Below, piece by piece: positions 51,026-59,366 of a stretch of 64,000 nt of DNA; position 1 is the stretch's first letter; each line of letters opens with the position of its first letter. Under the pieces are notes generated by a model. It did not search any database. It worked only from the letters and a program-made list of their open reading frames with translations, and was not told where the DNA came from. This stretch comes from RGIG9060 sp045645985 (GTDB lineage: Bacteria > Spirochaetota > Spirochaetia > Treponematales > Treponemataceae): contig JAZRJV010000052.1 of NCBI GenBank assembly GCA_045645985.1, positions 1-64,000 on the forward strand. The letters run 5' to 3'. The position numbers were made by a program, and so were the translations under genes.

Positions 51026-51131
51026 GAAAAAAATACTTTGAATTTGTTTTTAATATGATATATGCTTCTATTGACAAAGTAAAAAAATGATATAATATGT
51101 TTCATATAAAACTTTTATTAGGAAGGATTTA

Positions 51132-51557
51132 ATGTTTGAATTTGAAAATATGTGTAAAGCATTTGAAGAAATGTCAAACGGAGAAAGAAAACTTTATTTA
51201 CAAGAACAAAGTGTAAAACTAATCAATGCCTTTGATAAATTTGGTTCAGATGGTATACAAATGTTTTTGTATTTTATGGCTGTTGCTTGTGGAGCAGATG
51301 GTAAATTATCAATAGAAGAATATAGCCTTTTGCAAGAAGTTACTCCTGTTCAGTTAAAGTATACAGAAGTTGAAAGTTTAGTAAATCAATTTAGTTCAAA
51401 GCAACAAAAAGAAAAAGCTACTTGGATTTCAGAACTTATAGGTGAGTTTAGCGAAGAAATGCAAGATGTTATCATAAGATTTTGTCTTTGTTTTTGTTCT
51501 GCTGATAAAAAAGTATCGTTAAAAGAACGCAAATTTATTAAAAGCTTGATAAAATAA
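51132..51557 (+). CDS. TerB-like small acidic protein
   Basis: 141 aa, soluble. It contains two helical repeats with an acidic loop typical of the TerB/DUF533 fold: ACGADGKLSIEEYSLLQE (about 54-71) and CSADKKVSLKERKFIKSL (about 122-139). TerB-like proteins bind metals or act as stress-related partners at membranes; the specific role is unknown. SD AGGAAGGA is strong. TTGACA at 51071-51076 with TAATAT at 51093-51098 could be its promoter. Confidence 0.7.
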   Translation: MFEFENMCKAFEEMSNGERKLYLQEQSVKLINAFDKFGSDGIQMFLYFMAVACGADGKLSIEEYSLLQEVTPVQLKYTEVESLVNQFSSKQQKEKATWISELIGEFSEEMQDVIIRFCLCFCSADKKVSLKERKFIKSLIK

Positions 51558-51560
51558 AAA

Positions 51561-51598
51561 AAGTTGTTTTAGGAAGTTCTGTCTTCTTAAAACAACTT
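51561..51598. terminator. Long terminator hairpin between TerB-like gene and tRNA-Glu
   Basis: AAGTTGTTTTAGGAAG pairs with CTTCTTAAAACAACTT (16 bp, one wobble). The T-run is on the minus-strand side, so it primarily ends the tRNA transcript and may also stop the plus-strand gene. Confidence 0.85.
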
Positions 51599-51605
51599 TG
51601 CAATA

Positions 51606-51677
51606 CGGTCCCTACGGGAGTTGAACCCGTCTTTCGACCTTGAGAGGGTCACGTCCTAGCCGATAGACGAAGGGACC
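51606..51677 (-). tRNA. tRNA-Glu (CTC)
   Basis: 72 nt on the minus strand. Acceptor GGTCCCT / AGGGACC with discriminator G, anticodon arm TGACC-CTCTCAA-GGTCG (anticodon CTC), and T-arm GGGTTCAACTC. CCA is not encoded. Confidence 0.94.
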
Positions 51678-51700
51678 AATTTTCAAAAGTAATTTTTCTA

Positions 51701-51728
51701 TAAAAAAAGCTGAACTGTATCGTTCAGC
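51701..51728 (-). terminator. Terminator after tRNA-Gln
   Basis: GCTGAAC (51709-51715) pairs with GTTCAGC (51722-51728), with a T7 run on the minus-strand 3' side. It separates the tRNA-Gln unit from tRNA-Glu. Confidence 0.85.
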
Positions 51729-51732
51729 CTAT

Positions 51733-51803
51733 TTCCCCAAGGAGGATTCGAACCCCCACAATCAGAACCAGAATCTGAGGTGCTACCATTACACAATCGG
51801 GGA
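51733..51803 (-). tRNA. tRNA-Gln (CTG)
   Basis: 71 nt on the minus strand. Acceptor TCCCCGA / TTGGGGA with discriminator A, anticodon arm TCAGA-TTCTGGT-TCTGA (anticodon CTG), and T-arm GGGTTCGAATCC. CCA is not encoded. Confidence 0.94.
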
Positions 51804-51886
51804 ATGGAATATATGGAAAAATTATCATATCACATAAAAAAAGTCAAGTTATAGATTTTTCAAAAAATTAGTCTGTAAAAATGTAG

Positions 51887-51916
51887 TGGACTTTTCATCT
51901 CTTATTACAGTATAAT
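51887..51916 (+). promoter_or_regulatory. Leaderless-type promoter of rsgA-mutS2
   Basis: TGGACT (51887-51892), 18-nt spacer, TATAAT (51911-51916), 6 nt, ATG at 51923. No SD is present. Confidence 0.6.
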
Positions 51917-51922
51917 AAAATT

Positions 51923-52888
51923 ATGTTTGGTGTAGTTTTAGGCGGAAGTAATAATATTTTTTCCGTAGAATGTGATGATTCAGTAATACGACAATGCTCA
52001 ATTAAAGGAAAAAAACTAGAAGCTTCAAAGGGATATTATAATCCTCTTGCTCCTGGTGATAATGTTGAAATAGAAATCGACGAACAAACAGATTCCGAAG
52101 GGCAAATTATCGATTTAGTTTCTCGAAAAAATGAATTTGTTCGCTGGAATGTAAAGGGAAGAAGTCCTCAATTATTAGCGGCAAATTTAGATAATATCAT
52201 TATTGTAACAACACCTAATGAGCCACCTTTTAGACCTCGCTTTGTGGATAGGGCATTAGCTCAGGCTGAATATCAAAATATCGAACCTGTTATTGTTTGT
52301 AATAAATGTGATTTAACTCCATCTTGCGATGAAGAAGATTTTGAAGCCAGACTTTCTGATTGGGAAGGCATGGGATACAAAGTAATCAAAATTTCTGCAA
52401 AAAATGGTGAAGGTTTAGAAGAGTTAGCAGAATTTTTAGAAGACAAACTTTGTGCCTTAGTTGGTCAATCAGGTGTTGGAAAATCTAGTATAATCAATGT
52501 TTTAGATTCTTCTTGTGTGCTAAAAACTGGAAGTCTTTCACAAAAATATGGTCGTGGAACTCACACAACAACAAAAGGAACTTTACTTCACTTAACATTA
52601 AACGAATCTTTAACTGGCGGACGAGAAGGTGCAGAAGCCTCAATTATCGATACTCCTGGTGTAAGAAGATTTGTATTACACGATATTACATCTAAAAATT
52701 TAGCTTTGTATTTTAGAGAAATGAAAAATCTTGTGGGACAATGTTCTTTTGGAATGTCTTGCACTCATACTCACGAAGCAGGCTGTAAAATTCTTGAAGG
52801 CGTTTACGCTGGCGTTATTTCCGAAGAGCGTTACGAAAGTTGGCAGCGCATTTGTTTTGAAATTGATAATGGAACATGGGACGATTAG
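51923..52888 (+). CDS. rsgA: Ribosome small-subunit biogenesis GTPase RsgA
   Basis: 321 aa. A circularly permuted GTPase that checks 30S maturation. It has an N-terminal OB fold (about 1-75), G4 N127-K-C-D, then G1 GQSGVGKS (181-188), G3 DTPGVRRF, and the C-terminal zinc site C-x4-C-x-H-x4-x-C (CSFGMSCTHTHEAGC). mutS2 begins 9 nt after the stop. The promoter predicts a leaderless mRNA. Confidence 0.96.
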   Translation: MFGVVLGGSNNIFSVECDDSVIRQCSIKGKKLEASKGYYNPLAPGDNVEIEIDEQTDSEGQIIDLVSRKNEFVRWNVKGRSPQLLAANLDNIIIVTTPNEPPFRPRFVDRALAQAEYQNIEPVIVCNKCDLTPSCDEEDFEARLSDWEGMGYKVIKISAKNGEGLEELAEFLEDKLCALVGQSGVGKSSIINVLDSSCVLKTGSLSQKYGRGTHTTTKGTLLHLTLNESLTGGREGAEASIIDTPGVRRFVLHDITSKNLALYFREMKNLVGQCSFGMSCTHTHEAGCKILEGVYAGVISEERYESWQRICFEIDNGTWDD

Positions 52889-52897
52889 AGAAATAAA

Positions 52898-55372
52898 ATG
52901 AATCACAAAAATCTTGAGCAACTAGATTTCTTTAGAGTTAGAGAAATTGTATCATCGTTTGCTATGACACAAGAAGGAAAACAAACTGTTCTTTCCATAT
53001 TGCCTTACACAGATAAAAAACAAATTTCTAATGCAAAAAATCTTAGCAAAGATTGGGCAGATTATCTTCAAGCGGGAAATCAACGATGTTTTTTGCCATG
53101 GAATCCTTGTTCAGAAATTCTTGAATTTTTACGAGTTGAAGGCGCTTGTTTAAGCCAAGATGATATTTATTCGATTGGGCAACTTTGTCTTTCAGTTTCA
53201 AAATTTTGTTCAGTTTTTTGTAAATCCGATGTTACTCAAGTTTCAGTTTTTAACGGAAAATATCAAAATTTAGAAAAAATTGCAAAAGATTTGCCATCTC
53301 TTTCTCAATGTGAAAATTTAATTTTTAAAATAATCGATAAAAATGGTGAACTTAGAGATTTACCAGAAATAAAAAATATTCAATCTCAAATAAAGAAAAA
53401 ACGCAACGAAATTGAATCAATCATAAAAAATTACACAACCGATTCTACTTATCAAGAAATGTTGCAGTCTTCAGTTCCTGTTTTGCGTTCTGGTAGACAA
53501 ATGCTTGCAGTAAAATCTGGATTTAAAAATCGTATCAAAGGAATTGTTCACGAAGTTTCGCAAACTGGGCAAACTTTTTATATCGAGCCAGAAGAAATTG
53601 TGCGTTGTTCAAACGAGTTAATCGAAGAACAAGCAAAACTTGAGCGAGAACTTAAACGAATTTTTACACAACTTACAAAAGATTTAAGTCAATTTTATTA
53701 TGATTTGAAACAAGCCTTAGAATTGATGATAAAACTCGATGTTGCTTACGCTTCTAGTCAATGGGGCTTATCAAACAAATGTATTTACGCACAAAATTGC
53801 AATTTTGAAACAGAAAATCTTTCTCTTGTGGGGGCTTCTCATCCTTTGTTGGGAGAAAAAGCGGTTCCTATTGATGTAATTTTTAATCATGGTTGTAAAG
53901 TTTTAATTATAACTGGAGCAAATACAGGTGGAAAAACCGTAACGCTAAAAACTATCGCTTTGTTTTCGCTTTTAAATCAAGCGGGATTTCCTGTTCCTGC
54001 AAAAGATGGCACAAAACTTCCTATTTTTAAATCTGTTTTTGCAGACATTGGGGACGAGCAATCTTTGGAACAGTCTTTATCAACTTTTAGCGGTCACATG
54101 AAAAATATCGGGCAAATGTTGCAAGATGCAGACGAAAATTCTCTTATCCTTCTTGACGAACTTGGAAGTGGAACTGATCCACAAGAAGGTGGCGCTATTG
54201 CAATGGCAATTCTCGATGAATTTATTGCAAGAAATTCTTTTGTAATTTTAACAACTCATCATGGAATTTTGAAAAACTACGGATATACACATCCACAATG
54301 CCAAAACGCTTCTGTGGATTTTAATCCAGATACATTATCGCCTACATACAAAATTGTGATGGGCGTTCCAGGCGAAAGTCATGCTTTGGATATTGCAAAA
54401 CGAAACGGAATTTCAGAACAAATTATTCAAAAAGCATGTTCGTATATTGAAAATAAACAAGCTGATGTTTCAACTCTTATAAAAGGACTTACAGAAAAGT
54501 ACAAAGAAATTTCGGAACTTGAAAAATCAATAAAAGCAAAAGAAAACACGATAAATGAAAAATGGCGAAAAGTTGATTTAAAAGAATTAAGAGTAAAACA
54601 ACACGAATTTGAATTAAAAGAACAAGGTTATAAAAAAAGCAAGGATTTCTTAGATGAAAGCCGAAAAATGCTAGAAAATCTTGTAAGAGAACTTAGAGAA
54701 GGTGAAATTACACGAGAAAAAACTCTAAAGGTAAAAGAAACTATAGCAAATCTTTCTAAAACTGTGGAATTAGAAAATCAATCTCTTGAAGAAGCAGAAG
54801 TTGAATTAGAGCAAATTTCCAAAGATAAAAATCCCTCCGATATTACAAAAGATGCAACTGAACAAAAATCAGAATTTCAAGAAGGTCAAAAAATTCGCTT
54901 TGGGAAAAATAAAACTGAAGGAATTTTGTTGCAAAAACAAAAAAATGATAAGTGGCTAATTCAGTCTGGAAATATAAAACTTACTATAAAAGAAAGCGAT
55001 ATTGTGCAAGTTGCATCAAGTCAAATGAATAATAAAGTTTCTATCGAAATTGTAAAAGCCGAAGACGAACATAAAAGCCGAGTTGAAACTTTAGCAAAAA
55101 CTGGCGCAACTTCAATTTTCTCTGAAAAACCTGTTTTTGAATTAAGACTTTTAGGTATGCGTTACGAACAAGCAATAAAAGCACTTGAAAAACAACTTGA
55201 TTTATGTGTGATAAATAATTTCAAAAACTTTTCTATTATTCATGGAAAAGGAAACGGAATTTTGCAATCAGCAGTTTGGGATTACTTAAAAAATTATCCA
55301 GGGATTGCTAGTTTTCAATTTGCTTCTCCAGAAGATGGTGGAACTGGCAAAACTTATGTTTCATTAGAATAA
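52898..55372 (+). CDS. mutS2: MutS2 family ATPase with Smr domain
   Basis: 824 aa. It acts on branched or stalled-ribosome substrates; the family limits recombination and, in some bacteria, rescues collided ribosomes. It has a MutS lever/clamp region, then Walker A G340-A-N-T-G-G-K-T347, the signature LSTFSGHMKNIGQML, Walker B SLILLDELGSGTDP and HHGILKNYG. A long coiled coil spans about 505-655. A C-terminal Smr domain follows (ELRLLGMRYEQAIKALEKQL, IIHGKGNGILQSAV); the usual D-L-R-G reads E-L-R-L-L-G. It lies 9 nt after rsgA. Confidence 0.95.
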   Translation: MNHKNLEQLDFFRVREIVSSFAMTQEGKQTVLSILPYTDKKQISNAKNLSKDWADYLQAGNQRCFLPWNPCSEILEFLRVEGACLSQDDIYSIGQLCLSVSKFCSVFCKSDVTQVSVFNGKYQNLEKIAKDLPSLSQCENLIFKIIDKNGELRDLPEIKNIQSQIKKKRNEIESIIKNYTTDSTYQEMLQSSVPVLRSGRQMLAVKSGFKNRIKGIVHEVSQTGQTFYIEPEEIVRCSNELIEEQAKLERELKRIFTQLTKDLSQFYYDLKQALELMIKLDVAYASSQWGLSNKCIYAQNCNFETENLSLVGASHPLLGEKAVPIDVIFNHGCKVLIITGANTGGKTVTLKTIALFSLLNQAGFPVPAKDGTKLPIFKSVFADIGDEQSLEQSLSTFSGHMKNIGQMLQDADENSLILLDELGSGTDPQEGGAIAMAILDEFIARNSFVILTTHHGILKNYGYTHPQCQNASVDFNPDTLSPTYKIVMGVPGESHALDIAKRNGISEQIIQKACSYIENKQADVSTLIKGLTEKYKEISELEKSIKAKENTINEKWRKVDLKELRVKQHEFELKEQGYKKSKDFLDESRKMLENLVRELREGEITREKTLKVKETIANLSKTVELENQSLEEAEVELEQISKDKNPSDITKDATEQKSEFQEGQKIRFGKNKTEGILLQKQKNDKWLIQSGNIKLTIKESDIVQVASSQMNNKVSIEIVKAEDEHKSRVETLAKTGATSIFSEKPVFELRLLGMRYEQAIKALEKQLDLCVINNFKNFSIIHGKGNGILQSAVWDYLKNYPGIASFQFASPEDGGTGKTYVSLE

Positions 55373-55428
55373 AACTTTATTTAGCTGAATGTTTACATAA
55401 AAAATTAAAAATGTTTCAATTCCCTACC

Positions 55429-55457
55429 TTGAATAATCCCATTTTTTCAAGTACAAT
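55429..55457 (+). promoter_or_regulatory. Promoter of the oadGAB operon
   Basis: TTGAAT (55429-55434), 17-nt spacer, TACAAT (55452-55457). The leader is about 45 nt and carries SD GGAGG before the oadG ATG. Confidence 0.6.
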
Positions 55458-55506
55458 GGTACAAGGAACATAATTTTTATTAACGATATATTGATATGGA
55501 GGATTT

Positions 55507-55746
55507 ATGACAATTACACAGATGCTAAGTCAAAGTTTGATTTTGACTCTTCTTGGTATGTCTGTTGTTTTTGCATTCCTGGTTGTTCTTATTATTTTTG
55601 TTTCTCTTTCAGCAAAAGTAATAAAGGCGTTAAAACTAGACCAGGATGAAACACCAGATACTGCAACTCCTACAACAAATTCTGTACAAAAGAATAAAGT
55701 TGTAGCCGCTATTGCAGCCGCCTTACGCGAAAAACAAAATAACTAA
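55507..55746 (+). CDS. oadG: Oxaloacetate decarboxylase gamma subunit
   Basis: 79 aa. One membrane helix (about 10-34: LTLLGMSVVFAFLVVLIIF) followed by a charged tail with DQDE and an Ala/Lys-rich end, the OadG layout. It anchors the alpha subunit to the membrane beta subunit and contributes to the Zn/biotin handling. SD GGAGG. Gene order oadG-oadA-oadB is classical. Confidence 0.9.
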   Translation: MTITQMLSQSLILTLLGMSVVFAFLVVLIIFVSLSAKVIKALKLDQDETPDTATPTTNSVQKNKVVAAIAAALREKQNN

Positions 55747-55772
55747 CTTAATTTTTATAGAGGTAAATTAAA

Positions 55773-57809
55773 ATGGCAAATAAAGTTCAAATTTCTGATT
55801 TAGTAATTCGTGATGCACATCAGTCACTTCATGCAACTCGTATGACAACTGCTGATATGCTTCCTATTTGTGATAAACTTGATAAAGTTGGATATTGGTC
55901 TTTGGAAGGTTGGGGTGGAGCAACTTTCGATTCATGTATTCGTTTCTTGAATGAAGATCCATGGGAAAGACTTCGCAAACTTCATGCAGCACTTCCTAAT
56001 ACACCTATTCAAATGCTTCTTCGTGGTCAAAACCTTTTAGGTTATCGTCACTATGCTGATGATGTTGTTGATCACTTTGTAAACGCTTGTGCAAAAAATG
56101 GTATCGGTGTTTTCCGAATTTTTGATGCATGTAACGATCCTCGTAACTTAAAAAGAGCAACTGACGCTGCTAAAAAAACAGGTGCTCATGTTCAAATGGC
56201 AATTTCTTATGCTACAACTCCATATCACACAAAAGAAGTTTATGCTGATTTGGCAAAATCTTACGCAGATTTCGGGGCAGACTCAATCTGTATTAAAGAT
56301 ATGTCTGGTCTTTTAAAACCATTCGAAGCTTACGATTTGGTAAAAGCAATCAAAGCAAAAGTTGATTTACCAATTTCTATTCACTCACACGCAACAACTG
56401 GTCTTTCTGTTGCAACATTGTTAAAAGCTGCAGAAGCTGGTGCTGATGTTCTTGATACAGCTATTTCTTCAATGGCTATGGGAACTTCACACTCTCCAAC
56501 AGAAACTATTGTTGAAATGTTAAAAGGTTCAGATATGGACACAGGTCTTGACTTGAACCTTCTTCTTGAAATTGCAGCATATTTCCGTGATGTTCGCAAA
56601 AAATATGCAAAATTCGAAAGCTCATTCTTGGGAGCAGATACTCGTATCTTGGCTTCACAAGTTCCTGGTGGAATGCTTTCTAACCTTGAAAACCAACTTA
56701 AAGAACAAGGTGCAGCTGACAAAATCGACGATGTTCTTAAAGAAATTCAAGTTGTTCAAGCTGACTGTGGATATATCCCACTTGTTACACCTACATCTCA
56801 AATCGTTGGAACACAAGCTGTATTCAATGTACTTTTCGGTCGCTATGCAAAACTTACACAAGAAACTCGCGACCTTGTAACAGGAAAATACGGAAAAACT
56901 CCAGCTCCAGTAAATGCAGACTTGTTAAAAGAAGCTCTTAAACAAAACGAAATGGAAGAAGCTGTTACTTGTCGCCCAGCTGATCTTATTCCTATGGAAT
57001 GGGACAAAATGGTTGAAGAAGCAAAAGCAAACGGTGGAGACGGTTCAGAAGAAGATACTCTTACTTATGCTATGTTCCCTAAAGTTGCTCCTAAATTCTT
57101 TGCTGAAAGAGCAAAAGGTCCTATTTCTTCAGATTCATTTGCTCTTCCAAAAGCAAGTGCAGATGCTGGAAAAGGTGGTTCATATACAGTAAATGTAAAC
57201 GGACAAAACTACAATGTTACATCAGGTCCTGCTGGTGATAAAATGTCTGTTACAGTTGACGGAACAACATACAATGTTGCTTTTAGTGCTGCTGGAACAA
57301 CTGTTACTCCTGCTGCTACAGGTTCAACATCTGGTGCTGACATCAAAGCTCCTGTTGCTGGAACATTATTAAAACATGTTGTAGCTTCTGGTTCTGAAGT
57401 AAAAGAAGGTGATACAATCATTATGGTTGAATCAATGAAAATGGAACTTGAAGTAAAAGCAACTGCTTCTGGAAAAGTTGAATTTACTGTTCAACCAGGT
57501 TCTGCAATTACTGCTGGTCAAGTTCTTGGAACAATCGGTGGTGGTGCTGCTGTAGTTGCTGCTCCTGCACAAGATTCAGCTCCTGCTGCATCTGCTGGTG
57601 CTTCTGTTGTTGCTGCTCCTGTTGCTGGAACATTCTTAAAAGGTGTTGTTGCAGAAGGTGCAAGTGTAAAAGCTGGTGACACAGTTTGTATGATTGAATC
57701 AATGAAAATGGAACTTGAAGTAAAAGCTGCAACTGACGGAACAATCCATTTCCTTGCAACTGCTGGTTCTGCAATTACTGCAGGTCAACCATTAGCAGAA
57801 ATTAACTAA
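55773..57809 (+). CDS. oadA: Oxaloacetate decarboxylase alpha subunit with two tandem biotinyl domains
   Basis: 678 aa. The N-terminal carboxyltransferase (RDAHQSLHATRMTT, FDACNDPRN, SIHSHATTG) takes CO2 from oxaloacetate. After an Ala/Gly-rich linker come two biotin-carrier domains, with ESMKM lysines at residues 556 and 645. Family members normally carry one. The two domains share a 34-nt identical DNA run (57427-57460 and 57694-57727) and lie 267 nt apart, so the duplication looks recent or is kept uniform by gene conversion. SD GAGG. Codon use is that of a highly expressed gene. Confidence 0.95.
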   Translation: MANKVQISDLVIRDAHQSLHATRMTTADMLPICDKLDKVGYWSLEGWGGATFDSCIRFLNEDPWERLRKLHAALPNTPIQMLLRGQNLLGYRHYADDVVDHFVNACAKNGIGVFRIFDACNDPRNLKRATDAAKKTGAHVQMAISYATTPYHTKEVYADLAKSYADFGADSICIKDMSGLLKPFEAYDLVKAIKAKVDLPISIHSHATTGLSVATLLKAAEAGADVLDTAISSMAMGTSHSPTETIVEMLKGSDMDTGLDLNLLLEIAAYFRDVRKKYAKFESSFLGADTRILASQVPGGMLSNLENQLKEQGAADKIDDVLKEIQVVQADCGYIPLVTPTSQIVGTQAVFNVLFGRYAKLTQETRDLVTGKYGKTPAPVNADLLKEALKQNEMEEAVTCRPADLIPMEWDKMVEEAKANGGDGSEEDTLTYAMFPKVAPKFFAERAKGPISSDSFALPKASADAGKGGSYTVNVNGQNYNVTSGPAGDKMSVTVDGTTYNVAFSAAGTTVTPAATGSTSGADIKAPVAGTLLKHVVASGSEVKEGDTIIMVESMKMELEVKATASGKVEFTVQPGSAITAGQVLGTIGGGAAVVAAPAQDSAPAASAGASVVAAPVAGTFLKGVVAEGASVKAGDTVCMIESMKMELEVKAATDGTIHFLATAGSAITAGQPLAEIN

Positions 57810-57822
57810 TTTGGAGAAAATA

Positions 57823-59232
57823 ATGCTAGGTCAAAAAAATAAATGTCAAAAGCAAATTGCAATTACAATGTCAGTTCTTTTGGCAGTTGCAATGGTATTT
57901 TCTGTTGTAACAACAACATTTGCTTCTGACTCAACAACAGAACAAAGAGAAGTTCCTTCTTTTAGAACAATGAATACTGCTATCATCAAAGGTAGCGAAA
58001 ATGTACCAGAAGTTTCTATCAGGTCATTCTTACAGAATATGTGGGAAAATACTGGTATTTATCAGTTGATTAATGGTGAGCCTCAAGCAACTGATGGTGG
58101 TCATCACGCAACTGTAGATCCATTTGCTGGAAAACAAGCTCCAGGTTGGCAAAAATTATTGATGATTGCTATCGGTTTCTTAATCATCTATCTTGGTGCC
58201 GCTAAAGGATTTGAACCACTTCTTCTTATCCCAATTGGATTTGGTACTGTTCTTGTAAATATCCCTGGTGCTGGAATGTACAATGAAGGTTCTGGTATGC
58301 TTCGTATCATTTACGATGCTGGTGTTGGAAATGAATTCTTCCCAATGCTTATCTTTATGGGTATCGGTGCTATGACAGACTTTGGTCCTCTTATTGCCAA
58401 TCCAAAGATGGCTCTTTTAGGAGGTGCTGCTCAGTTAGGTGTATTTGCAACTCTTCTAGGTGTTTCTTTAATGAATCTTATTCCAGGTGTTGAATATAAC
58501 ATGCTTCAAGCTTGTGCTATTGCTATCATCGGTGGTGCTGACGGTCCTACATCAATTTATGTATCTGGAAAACTTGCTCCAGAAATGATGGCTGTTATTG
58601 CAGTTGCTGCATACTCTTATATGGCACTTGTTCCAATGATTCAGCCACCTATCATGAAAGCATTGACAACAGAAAAAGAACGCAAAATCAAAATGAAACA
58701 GTTAAGATATGTTTCTAAAACAGAAAAAATCTTATTCCCAATCGTTCTTTTGATTCTTACATTATTATTGTTGCCATCTGCAGCACCTCTTATCGGTATG
58801 TTAGCATTCGGTAACTTTGTAAAACAATGTGGTGTTGTTGATCGTCTTTCAAAAACAATGGAAAACGAACTTTTGAACATTGTTTCAATCTTGTTGTCAT
58901 TAGGTGTTGGTTCACAGATGACTCCAGAAAAAATCATGAATCCAAGTTCTTTAGGAATTATCGTTCTTGGTCTTGTTGCATTTGCAATTGCAACTGCTGG
59001 TGGTCTTTTGATGGCTAAATTGATGAACCTTTTCTTAAAAGAAAAATTAAATCCACTTATCGGTTCTGCTGGAGTTTCAGCTGTTCCTATGGCTGCTCGT
59101 GTAGCAAACAAAGTTGGTATGGAATATGACCCATCAAACTTCTTGTTGATGCACGCTATGGGACCTAATGTTTCTGGTGTTATCGGTACAGCTATTGCAG
59201 CGGGTGTATTTATTGCAACTTATGCAAAATAA
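57823..59232 (+). CDS. oadB: Na+-pumping oxaloacetate decarboxylase beta subunit
   Basis: 469 aa from ATG 57823 (GGAG upstream). The family core starts near GWQKLLMIAIGFLIIYLGAA and runs through multiple helices, including GADGPTSIYVSGKLAP (ion site) and GAAGVSAVPMAARV-like GSAGVSAVPMAARVANK. It carries out biotin decarboxylation coupled to Na+ export. Oddity: an N-terminal extension of about 100 residues includes a hydrophobic helix ending TTTFASDS, like a signal peptide, and a soluble loop. The usual family length is about 430. Confidence 0.94.
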   Translation: MLGQKNKCQKQIAITMSVLLAVAMVFSVVTTTFASDSTTEQREVPSFRTMNTAIIKGSENVPEVSIRSFLQNMWENTGIYQLINGEPQATDGGHHATVDPFAGKQAPGWQKLLMIAIGFLIIYLGAAKGFEPLLLIPIGFGTVLVNIPGAGMYNEGSGMLRIIYDAGVGNEFFPMLIFMGIGAMTDFGPLIANPKMALLGGAAQLGVFATLLGVSLMNLIPGVEYNMLQACAIAIIGGADGPTSIYVSGKLAPEMMAVIAVAAYSYMALVPMIQPPIMKALTTEKERKIKMKQLRYVSKTEKILFPIVLLILTLLLLPSAAPLIGMLAFGNFVKQCGVVDRLSKTMENELLNIVSILLSLGVGSQMTPEKIMNPSSLGIIVLGLVAFAIATAGGLLMAKLMNLFLKEKLNPLIGSAGVSAVPMAARVANKVGMEYDPSNFLLMHAMGPNVSGVIGTAIAAGVFIATYAK

Positions 59233-59257
59233 TTTAAGATAATTTTTTCTTAATCAA

Positions 59258-59294
59258 GTAGGCGAGAATCTTTTAGGTTTTCGCCTATTTTTTT
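59258..59294 (+). terminator. Terminator of the oadGAB operon
   Basis: TAGGCGAGAATC pairs with GGTTTTCGCCTA (12-13 bp with wobbles) around TTTTA, followed by T7. Confidence 0.88.
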
Positions 59295-59331
59295 ATAACA
59301 GAATGTTAACATTTGATTTTATTATAAGACC

Positions 59332-59359
59332 TTGATTTTTTATGTTTTTATGATACAAT
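59332..59359 (+). promoter_or_regulatory. Leaderless-type promoter of the tatT operon
   Basis: TTGATT (59332-59337), 16-nt spacer, TACAAT (59354-59359), 7 nt, ATG at 59367. No SD is present. Confidence 0.55.
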
Positions 59360-59366
59360 AGTTACC

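Noticed and set aside
57508..57774. Gln/Leu-rich minus-strand open frame
   Set aside because: It is the antisense shadow of the Ala-rich linker and second biotinyl domain of oadA.
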